DNA of 64,000 bases from Mesorhizobium sp. C432A (lineage in GTDB: Bacteria; Pseudomonadota; Alphaproteobacteria; Rhizobiales; Rhizobiaceae): contig NZ_CP100470.1 in the NCBI RefSeq assembly GCF_030323145.1, positions 868,001-932,000 of the forward strand. The letters are read 5' to 3'. The first letter of the stretch is position 1. Every line of letters starts with the position of its first letter. Below are positions 57,500-64,000 of this stretch, one piece after another. The notes under the pieces were generated by a model, which was not told where the DNA came from, searched no databases, and saw nothing but the letters and a program-made list of their open reading frames with translations. The position numbers and the translations under genes were made by a program.

Positions 57500-58596
57500 G
57501 CGTTTGGGCCGCGCCGTTCCTCCCCGCGCTCGTCCGCCGGGAGCATGCCTCGCTCGTCGCGGCCATGCTGGCCCCGGCTGTCGCGCTTGGCATGGCGATC
57601 ATCCTCAATCTGGGCCTTTATGTGCTGATAGGCCGAGATCCGGCGGCCGTCCTGTACGCGATGCTTCTCGAGCCGTTCCTCTCCTGGGCATCGTTCGCGG
57701 AGGTGCTGCTGAAGGCGGGGCCTCTTCTCCTCATTGCTCAGGGGCTGGCGATCGGTTTCCGCGCAAAAGTGTTCAACATCGGCGCGGAGGGCCAGTTTAT
57801 CCTGGGCGCTATTTTCGCCTCGGCGATCCCCGTCTGGTTTCCGCAGGCGACCGGGCAGTGGATCTGGCCGCTGATGCTGCTTCTCGGTGCCCTCGGCGGT
57901 GCGCTTTGGGCATCTATCACCGCCTTCTGGCGCGTCAGGCTCAATGCGAACGAGATCCTGGTCTCCCTGATGCTGAGCCTCGTTGCGACGCAAGTCCTCA
58001 ACTACCTGCTGCTCGGCCCATGGAAGGACCCGGCCGGCTTCAATTTCCCACAATCCGTCATGTTTCAGAACGACGCGATGGTGCCGACCCTGATCGCCGG
58101 TACCCGCGTCAACGTCTCGCTGCTCATCACACTTGCGCTCTCGCTGGTGGCCTGGGTTTTCATGCAGCGAAGCTTCATGGGGTATAAGCTCAAGGTCGGC
58201 GGCCTTGCCCCGCGCGCGGCCGGTTACGCCGGCTTCAGCGAAGGGCGTGCGATTTGGCTATCGCTTCTGATCGGTGGCTTGGCGGCGGGACTGGCAGGCG
58301 CGGCGGAAGTCGCGGGTCCGCTCGGCCAGCTGCAGCGCTCGATCTCGACCGGCTACGGTTATGCGGCCATCATTGTCGCCTATCTCGGCGGCTTGCATCC
58401 AGTCGGCATCATCTTTTCCGCGCTCTTTATGGCTGTCCTCTATATCGGCGGCGACAATGCGATGGTGTCGGCAAACCTGCCGATCGCCGCCGTCCGCGTC
58501 TTCCAAGGCAGCTTGCTGCTCGCCTATCTCGGCGCTGTGGCCTTCGTGCGCTACCGCATCGAGTGGCGCCGCCTCCATCACCTGAGCCAGCCATGA
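57496..58596 (+). CDS. nucleoside-type ABC transporter permease
   Basis: A 366-residue membrane protein with eight or so spans and the conserved 'FNIGAEGQFILGAIFASAIP' and 'LKVGGLAPRAAGYAGFSEGR' segments of BPD_transp_2-family permeases that pair with BMP proteins. ATG 57496 overlaps the ATPase stop (ATGA). Confidence 0.92.
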   Translation: MSVWAAPFLPALVRREHASLVAAMLAPAVALGMAIILNLGLYVLIGRDPAAVLYAMLLEPFLSWASFAEVLLKAGPLLLIAQGLAIGFRAKVFNIGAEGQFILGAIFASAIPVWFPQATGQWIWPLMLLLGALGGALWASITAFWRVRLNANEILVSLMLSLVATQVLNYLLLGPWKDPAGFNFPQSVMFQNDAMVPTLIAGTRVNVSLLITLALSLVAWVFMQRSFMGYKLKVGGLAPRAAGYAGFSEGRAIWLSLLIGGLAAGLAGAAEVAGPLGQLQRSISTGYGYAAIIVAYLGGLHPVGIIFSALFMAVLYIGGDNAMVSANLPIAAVRVFQGSLLLAYLGAVAFVRYRIEWRRLHHLSQP

Positions 58597-59504
58597 ACGC
58601 CGTCGAGTTCATTATTTCGGGCATGCTCGCAGCGGCAACCCCCTTTCTCCTTGCCGCGCTCGGCGAGTTGGTGGTCGAGCGCGCCGGTGTTCTTAACCTC
58701 GGCGTAGAGGGCCTGATGGCCCTCGGCGCGGTGCTCGCGTTCATCGTCGTCTACCACGGCGGTGGACACCTGCTGGGGTTCGTTGCCGCCGGCCTCGGTA
58801 GCGCCGTCCTGTCCCTCGTCTTTGCAGTGCTGGCACTCGGATTCCGGGCAAACCAGGTCGCGACAGGCCTAGCGATCGGCATTCTCGGCCAAGGCCTTTC
58901 GGCGCTGTTCGGCAAAAGCTACGAGAGCTTGACGGTCAAGGGGCTCCCGAAACTTGCCTTTCCCGGCCTCTCGGAAATCCCGGTAGTCGGCAGGCTGTTT
59001 GTCCAGGACGTCGTCGTATGGCTTTCCCTTGCCGTGACGTTTGCGATCTGGGCGATGTTTGCCTATACGAGAGCCGGCCTTGTCGTGAGGGCAATCGGCG
59101 AGAATCCCAAGGCAGCCCACGCCATCGGCTATCCGGTCATCGCTATCCGTGTCGCGGCCGTAGCTTTTGGTGGCATGATGGCGGGTTTTGCCGGCGCCTA
59201 TGCGGCGGCGGTGTACACGCCCCTTTGGGCGGACGGTATGATTGCCGGACGTGGCTGGATCGCGATCGCACTCGTTGTCTTTGGTACGTGGCTCGCTGCC
59301 CGCATCTTCCTGGGTGCCTGCCTCTTCGGCGCGGTTTCGCTGATGAGCCTCGCCGCCCAGGCGACCGGTTTGGACCTGCCATCGCAACTGCTTTCCAGCC
59401 TTCCCTATCTCGTTACGATCGTCGTGCTCGGTGTCATCTCGGCGGACCGCCGCTTGCTCAGGCTGAACGGTGTCGCCTCGCTTGGCGAACCCTTCGAACG
59501 TTAG
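58593..59504 (+). CDS. nucleoside-type ABC transporter permease
   Basis: A 303-residue membrane protein with 'ERAGVLNLGVEGLMALGAVL', 'AIGENPKAAHAIGYPVIAIR' and 'FGGMMAGFAGAYAAAVYTPL', the paired permease of the BMP importer family. ATG 58593 overlaps the preceding stop (ATGA). It is the last gene of the cluster. Confidence 0.93.
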   Translation: MNAVEFIISGMLAAATPFLLAALGELVVERAGVLNLGVEGLMALGAVLAFIVVYHGGGHLLGFVAAGLGSAVLSLVFAVLALGFRANQVATGLAIGILGQGLSALFGKSYESLTVKGLPKLAFPGLSEIPVVGRLFVQDVVVWLSLAVTFAIWAMFAYTRAGLVVRAIGENPKAAHAIGYPVIAIRVAAVAFGGMMAGFAGAYAAAVYTPLWADGMIAGRGWIAIALVVFGTWLAARIFLGACLFGAVSLMSLAAQATGLDLPSQLLSSLPYLVTIVVLGVISADRRLLRLNGVASLGEPFER

Positions 59505-60046
59505 CCGGGATGCAAAGTGGATTTGCGAAACTCGGCGTAAGTTGAAGAGATTCGAAACGCCAGCAGACGATCGGCATCCGATCCAAAGGGCAGAAACGCC
59601 AAACGGGGCGAAGGTATGCCCGCAAGGGTAGCGCTGACGCCGTCGACTGCGAGCAGCGGAACGATGTGACGCACAACGCGCCCGACACCGGTGGATCGTC
59701 GCGGGTTCTTGGATCGTCCCCTTTCCCCAGTACGAGCCCATTCTCGAGGGTCCATTCTCCACCGCATCCTAGCGAAGCGGCGTCGCAAGATGGCCTGAGG
59801 CATGCGCCCGGTAAATTCCCGCATGCGAGCACTCGTCCTGCCTGTCTAAGGTTCCGAGTCTAACCGCAAATCCTCGATTTTTTCCGCCAATTCCAGAATA
59901 TATATTCCGGTCGCCGCAAGAAGCCATAACAACGATTTCCAATACTACCTATTCTTGCAGAAACTAAAAACGCTACACTCGCGTAATCATATTGGTAACG
60001 GATGCTGTTCAACCTGCGTCCAGGCAACCAACACGGGGGCGGCGTT
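59505..60046. other. 542-bp region without a supported gene
   Basis: The part 59505-59830 has open frames on the minus strand with protein-like composition in more than one frame (for example 'VVRHIVPLLAVDGVSATLAG' at 59824-59501), which could be the remnant of a decayed gene, but no family is recognised. The part 59860-60046 is AT-rich ('ATATATTCCGG', 'CTATTCTTGCAG') and probably holds the promoter of the Gly/Val-rich gene. Confidence 0.4.
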
Positions 60047-60634
60047 ATGGATTTCTTTAAAAGTTTAACAAAGGTCTTGGCCGGCGGCGCGGTTACCGTG
60101 GCTTTGTGCTTTCCGGCTGGCGCGGGCGGGCTCAGTGTGGGCATCGGCGGCAGCGGTGGGGTGGGTGTTTCGGTCGGCGGCAGTGGCGGCGGGCTTGGCG
60201 TCGGTGTCTCGGTCGGCGGGAGCAAGGGCGTCAATGCCGGAGCGACGGTCGGAGGCACCAGCGGCACCACCGCCAGTGTCGGCGCCTCGGTTGGCAGCGG
60301 CGTTACCGCCGGCGCCGGCGTATCGGTCGGCACGGGCGTCGGGGTCGGGGTCGGCGCAACCGTCGGCAGCAGTGTCGGGGTCGGCGCCGGGGTCGGGGTG
60401 GGCAGTGGAGTGACGGCCGGGGTCGGCGTCGGCATTGGCACACAGACAACGTCCACCAGCCCTAGGGATCCCAACACGCCGGCGGTGCCGACGCGACCGG
60501 CGGTGGTTGCCATCAGCGCCATGTCGGCCGGCCAGATCGCCAAGATGAAGAAACGCTGCGCCAGCGTGCTCAGCGGCAAGGGCACCTACGACCGGGACCT
60601 GAAGGAGCTCTGCCGGATATTGGCGCGGCGCTGA
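60047..60634 (+). CDS. Gly/Val/Ser-repeat secreted protein
   Basis: A 195-residue protein: signal peptide '[20 protein letters not shown]', cleavage near 'FPAGAG', then about 105 residues of alternating Gly with Val, Ser, Ala and Thr in a near two-residue beat ('GVGVSVGGS', '[20 protein letters not shown]'). A conserved non-repeat C-terminus follows, with '[20 protein letters not shown]' and '[10 protein letters not shown]' (two Cys). ATG 60047 is used because the signal starts there; GGGGGCGG precedes it. The repeat could form a beta-helix or glycine-rich matrix outside the cell. No function is known to me. Confidence 0.75.
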   Translation: MDFFKSLTKVLAGGAVTVALCFPAGAGGLSVGIGGSGGVGVSVGGSGGGLGVGVSVGGSKGVNAGATVGGTSGTTASVGASVGSGVTAGAGVSVGTGVGVGVGATVGSSVGVGAGVGVGSGVTAGVGVGIGTQTTSTSPRDPNTPAVPTRPAVVAISAMSAGQIAKMKKRCASVLSGKGTYDRDLKELCRILARR

Positions 60635-60980
60635 GTACCGCAACATCGCATCTGCCGTGGGGCATCAGTCTCTCAGCCAGCCCCAATGCCGCAAGGTGGC
60701 GGGCATTCTTAGGGAGAGAGCTTTGCCGAGCGGTTCAGCGTTTCGCGGAAAGGCGGAACCGGTCAGGCTGTGCGCTTTCATCGGCGGCATTCTGCATGGC
60801 TTGGTCACCGAGCCGAAGGAAGCGCGCCGCCCGGTTGCGGCCTTAATCTGACCTCTGCCGTCCGTCCGGTCACCCGTTTGGGCCGGCTCGAAGATTCGCC
60901 TCTGGCCTTTTGTATCACCCGCTCTAGCTGCTTTGTGTTAGGCTCGTCATGTTAGCCTTGTCTTGCTGATGGAGGTTTTG
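60635..60980. other. 346-bp region without a supported gene
   Basis: Only short open frames without family resemblance are seen. The last 60 bases (60920-60980) contain 'TTAGGCTCGTCATGTTAGCCTTGTCTTGC' and AGGTTTTG before the next gene and probably hold its promoter and ribosome-binding site. Confidence 0.35.
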
Positions 60981-61304
60981 ATGGATCGGCGATCATTCTT
61001 GACAGCATTGTTCGGCGTTGCGGGGGCCGCGGCGCTTGCTACCGCGGTTCGGCCTCTCGAGGCCGTGGCCGGGGTTCCCAATGTCGGTAACGGCATTCTC
61101 GATGAACTCGACAAGCAGGATGCCAATTCGTTTGATGACGACGAAGGCGCTGGCGATGTCGAGCAGATCTCGCATCGGCGATGGCACCATCGTCGCCACC
61201 ACAGGCGGCATGTCTGGAGACGGCACTGCCGCACGTTCTGGCGGCATGGCCGGCTGCGCCGGCGCTGCTATCGCAGGCGCTCCTTTGTCGTCTTGCAGTT
61301 CTAA
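60981..61304 (+). CDS. small twin-arginine-signal protein with Arg/His-rich tail
   Basis: A 107-residue protein with an N-terminal 'DRRSFLTALFGVAGAAALAT' that reads as a Tat leader, an acidic middle ('DELDKQDANSFDDDEGAGD') and a C-terminal 40 residues crowded with Arg, His and Trp ('RRWHHRRHHRRHVWRRHCR'). The tail could bind metal or polyanions. Similar small proteins seem common in rhizobia, but I know no function. Confidence 0.7.
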   Translation: MDRRSFLTALFGVAGAAALATAVRPLEAVAGVPNVGNGILDELDKQDANSFDDDEGAGDVEQISHRRWHHRRHHRRHVWRRHCRTFWRHGRLRRRCYRRRSFVVLQF

Positions 61305-61355
61305 CCGCGGCACGTTCCCGGATAGTCCCTGCCCTGAGGCGCAACCACCAAACAG

Positions 61356-61383
61356 ACCCATCCCGATTTGCATCGGGATGGGT
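61356..61383. terminator. perfect hairpin between convergent genes
   Basis: ACCCATCCCGAT (61356-61367) and ATCGGGATGGGT (61372-61383) are 12-base perfect arms around TTGC. It lies between the Tat-signal gene and the convergent LacI gene, so it is a likely two-way terminator, though the T tract is weak. Confidence 0.7.
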
Positions 61384-61393
61384 TGGTTCAGCT

Positions 61394-62497
61394 TTATCCA
61401 GCCACAGCTGCCACCGACTCCCGCTCGACCAGCGGGCATTCCAGCTTGGTGATGGGATAGCGGCCGCGGCCGGCAGGCGGCGGCACTTCGAGCTGTTCGA
61501 TCGCCCATTGGCCCATCGCCATGTGCGGCAGGATCGATGTCGTCAGCGGCGGGAACAGGTGACGGGCGATCTCCTCGTCGTCATAGCCGACGACGGAGAT
61601 GTCCTGCGGGATGTGCAGGCCCGCCTCCTTCAGCGCTTCGTAACAGCCGATGGCCGTGCGGTCGTTCTGGCAGAAGATAGCGGTCGGACGCTCTTTCAGC
61701 GCCAAAAGCTTCACGGTCGCCGCGTAGCCGGCGCTCGCCGACCAGTCGCCCTCGACCACCAGTTCGGGATCGAACGGGATGTCGGCGGTGGCGAGCGCCC
61801 TGCGGTAGCCTTTGAGCCGGTCCTGCGCGGCCTGCATCCACGGCTCGCCGGTGATGGTGGCGATGCGGCGGTGGCCGTGGCCGATCAGATGCCGGGTCGA
61901 GTTCTGGCCGCCGGCGATCTCGGACGGCACCACGGCCGGGAAGGCATAATCGGCCGTGTAGCAGTTGAGCAGGATGACCGGGATGTCGAGGCCGTAGAGG
62001 AAGTCCGGTGCCGTGATCTCGCGGGTGAAGATGGACATGTAGACCAGCGCCGAGATGCCGCGCCTGGTGAGCGCCGCAATGGCGCGCGGCTCCATGACGG
62101 CGTCGCCCATGGTCTGCGCCACGAGCAACACATTGCCGGCGTTCCACGACGCCTGGCGCGCGCCCTCGATGGCGACAACGGCTTCCGGACTTGTCGCCAG
62201 CTGGTCGACAGCGAAACCGATGACACCGTCAAGTCCATCGAAGGCGGGAACAGGTTTGCGCAGCGCCGAGAAGGCGGGTGCTGCGTAGCCGAGCGCACGC
62301 GCGGCGTCGATCACCCGCTCGCGCGTCTGCTGCGACAGCCGGATGCCTGGCGAATCGTTGAGCACGAAGGAGACGGTCGCCTGCGAGCACCCGGCTGCCC
62401 TGGCGATGTCGGTCATGGTGACGCGGCCGCCCTTGGCGGCTCTCGCCGGCGCCTTGCGCCGCTTCGCCGTGTCGTCCGGATCCCTCGTCTCGCTCAT
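61394..62497 (-). CDS. LacI family transcriptional regulator
   Basis: A 367-residue repressor-type regulator with an N-terminal helix-turn-helix ('VTMTDIARAAGCSQATVSFV', then the hinge 'VIDAARALGYAAPAFSALRK') and a periplasmic-binding-like sugar domain ('VILLNCYTADYAFPAVVPSE', 'TAIFCQNDRTAIGCYEALKE'). ATG 62497 gives MSETRDP; a longer frame from 62512 adds five residues. It is divergent from the sugar-binding protein gene at 63078 and probably controls it. Confidence 0.92.
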   Translation of the reverse strand: MSETRDPDDTAKRRKAPARAAKGGRVTMTDIARAAGCSQATVSFVLNDSPGIRLSQQTRERVIDAARALGYAAPAFSALRKPVPAFDGLDGVIGFAVDQLATSPEAVVAIEGARQASWNAGNVLLVAQTMGDAVMEPRAIAALTRRGISALVYMSIFTREITAPDFLYGLDIPVILLNCYTADYAFPAVVPSEIAGGQNSTRHLIGHGHRRIATITGEPWMQAAQDRLKGYRRALATADIPFDPELVVEGDWSASAGYAATVKLLALKERPTAIFCQNDRTAIGCYEALKEAGLHIPQDISVVGYDDEEIARHLFPPLTTSILPHMAMGQWAIEQLEVPPPAGRGRYPITKLECPLVERESVAAVAG

Positions 62498-63077
62498 GGC
62501 ATTGCGTCCCAATCCCCAGCCTGTCTAGTCGCAAGCCTGCCACACCGACAAGATGGTGTCGCGCCGTCGACCAATGGAAATAGTCGAAGGCGTTTATCTT
62601 TATTAGCAGCTTTGAAGTTCGCCGCCATGCCGCTTCGGGCCGCGTGAAATTCGAGGACTGCAAGGCATCTGCTTGCGCGAAGCCGTGCTGCACCTCTTCG
62701 GGCAAACTAGACCTAGGGCCACCGCCGAGTGTCCGCGCGAGACCTCTGCTAATACTGTTTACTAATACAAAACGACGCTGTAACGTCAATCCGCCGTGTC
62801 CGGTCAGGTGGGACCCGTGCGGCGAGAAGTGCACGTGAATGGCCCGATGGCGAGCGGGGTTTGCCTCCGCAAGCCTGGTCTCAGACATGTGATATGTCAG
62901 ACAAATCAGACTATTTACGAGCACGGGATGAGTCTCTAAAGTCCGTGATCGCGACCGACGACGCCATTCTTCAGCGCCGGGAACCCCTGAGGAGGAGGGC
63001 GTCCAAATCGCGAGCGGCAAGTCAGTGAATGCAAGATCGGTTCAGTCCGACGACTGAGCCAAAACGGGAGGTTGAAC
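62498..63077. promoter_or_regulatory. 580-bp regulatory region between lacI-like and sugar-binding genes
   Basis: No gene is supported. Visible elements: a direct repeat CTAATAC at 62749-62755 and 62762-62768 in an AT-rich stretch; 'GACGCTGTAACGTC' near 62774-62787, an inverted repeat of GACG/CGTC; and TGTC-A-GACA at 62895-62903 next to the overlapping GACAT-GTGAT-ATGTC (62884-62898). One of these should be the LacI-type operator, but I cannot decide which. Confidence 0.45.
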
Positions 63078-64000
63078 ATGAAATCCTTGATACGACATGC
63101 ATCCGTGGCCACCGCAGCCCTGCTGCTTGGCCTGACCGCGACAGCCATTGCGCGCGCCGACGACAAGCCGACGCTGGCCTTCGTCGTCAACGGCGCTTCC
63201 GATTTCTGGAAGGCCGCCGAAGCCGGCGTCAAGAAGGCGCAGGCCGAATTGCCCGACTACAATCTCGAACTCAAATATCCCGAGCAGTCCTCGGTCGCCA
63301 TCCAGCAGCGGCTGATGGACGATCTGGTGACCGCCGGCGTCAAGGGCATCATGGTCTCGGCCGTCGATCCCAAGACCTCGACCGACGGTCTGAACAAGAT
63401 CGCGTCGGAAACGGCGCTGTTCACCACCGACTCCGATGCCCCGCAGACCAAGCGCGTTGCCTATATCGGCTCGTCCAATGTCGACGCCGGCAAGCAGGCG
63501 GCCGAGATCGCCAAGAAAGCGATGCCGGACGGCGGCAAGTGCCTCGGCTTCGTCGGCCTGCTCGGCGCCGACAATGCCAAGGAACGCATCCAGGGCATGA
63601 AGGACGGCCTCGCCGGCAGCAAGATCGAACTGGTGGACGTGCGCGGCGACGACATCGACCAGGCGCGCGCCAAGAAGAATGTCGAGGACGCGCTGGTCGC
63701 CAGCCCCGACATCACCTGCATGGTCGGCTTCTATTCCTACAACACGCCGCGCATCTATGAAGCGCTGCGCGACGCCGGCAAGCTCGGCTCGATCACCGTC
63801 GTCGGCTTCGATGACGATCCGATCACGCTGGGCGGCGTCAAGGAAGGCACCGTGGCGGCGACCGTCGTGCAGCAGCCCTTCGAATGGGCCTATCAGGGCA
63901 TGAAGCTGATGGCCGCCTATCTCAAGGGCGACAAATCAGGCATTCCGGAAGGCGGCCTGATCATCATCCCGACCAAGATCATCGGTAAGGACGATGTCGA
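63078..64000 (+). CDS. sugar ABC transporter substrate-binding protein (ribose type), cut by window end
   Basis: At least 307 residues, open to the right edge. A Sec signal (MKSLIRHASVATAALLLGLT... with cleavage after ARA) precedes a periplasmic binding protein type 1 domain: 'TLAFVVNGASDFWKAAEAGV', 'VKGIMVSAVDPKTSTDGLNK', 'FTTDSDAPQTKRVAYIGSSN' and 'ITVVGFDDDPITLGGVKEGT'. GGGAGG lies six bases before ATG 63078. The permease and ATPase genes should follow outside the window; a LacI regulator is divergent upstream. Confidence 0.92.
   Translation, partial: MKSLIRHASVATAALLLGLTATAIARADDKPTLAFVVNGASDFWKAAEAGVKKAQAELPDYNLELKYPEQSSVAIQQRLMDDLVTAGVKGIMVSAVDPKTSTDGLNKIASETALFTTDSDAPQTKRVAYIGSSNVDAGKQAAEIAKKAMPDGGKCLGFVGLLGADNAKERIQGMKDGLAGSKIELVDVRGDDIDQARAKKNVEDALVASPDITCMVGFYSYNTPRIYEALRDAGKLGSITVVGFDDDPITLGGVKEGTVAATVVQQPFEWAYQGMKLMAAYLKGDKSGIPEGGLIIIPTKIIGKDDV

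Noticed and set aside
60160..60450. CRISPR-like or satellite repeat in the Gly/Val gene
   Set aside because: The period follows codons for Gly and Val and the frame is open with a signal peptide, so it is a protein repeat and not an array with spacers.

Overview
The window reads as chromosomal DNA of a root-nodule-type alphaproteobacterium, most likely Mesorhizobium or a close Phyllobacteriaceae relative. The reasons are the high G+C content, the density of ABC importers for polyols, polyamines and nucleosides, a rhizobial-style urease cluster (ureD-A-x-x-B ... C-x-x-E-F-x-G), a NodF/NodE-like acyl carrier protein/ketosynthase pair, and several copies of palindromic intergenic repeats of the kind common in rhizobia. 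All names come from reading the sequence; no database search was possible.

Layout. 1-4194 (+): a spermidine/putrescine-type ABC importer (binding protein cut by the window edge, ATPase, two permeases) followed by an MTA/purine nucleoside phosphorylase-like enzyme. 4369-10769 (-): a MATE exporter, an SDR dehydrogenase and a second complete polyamine-type importer, read divergently from a LuxR-type regulator (10883-11692). 11787-18150 (+): an AraC regulator and a polyol importer with a zinc polyol dehydrogenase. 18204-27079 (-): a second polyol operon in smo/mtl order (binding protein, two permeases, ATPase, sorbitol dehydrogenase, mannitol dehydrogenase, HAD phosphatase, FGGY kinase), converging on the first. 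27324-31680: a small hypothetical protein, LysR with a divergent DUF1127-like protein, a SorC-type regulator divergent from a HAD phosphatase, and a class II aldolase. 31808-40776 (-): the urease cluster. Its ureC carries an apparent one-base frameshift, and the cluster is interrupted by two opposite-strand secreted-protein genes.

40991-50636 is mixed: the NodFE-like pair, a glutathione transferase, a histone-H1-like basic protein, a P-loop kinase, an aldose-epimerase-like protein, a membrane coiled-coil protein, a D,D-carboxypeptidase lipoprotein, a DUF1003 protein and tRNA-Arg(CCG). 51316-59504 (+) is a tightly coupled eight-gene cluster: a Rieske ferredoxin-like protein, a mononuclear-iron oxygenase partner lacking the Rieske ligands, a GST, an 8-oxoguanine-deaminase-like amidohydrolase and a BMP-type nucleoside/purine importer. 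It looks like uptake plus oxidative breakdown of a purine-like or other N-heterocyclic compound and is the best candidate for an undescribed system. 60047-64000 holds a Gly/Val-repeat secreted protein, a small twin-arginine Arg/His-rich protein, a LacI regulator and the start of a sugar-binding protein gene cut by the window end.

The gene sets work mainly as uptake-plus-first-steps modules: polyamines and MTA salvage, polyols feeding ketose kinases, urea hydrolysis with nickel handling, and purine-like nitrogen sources. Each transport module has a nearby regulator except the Rieske cluster, which shows none.
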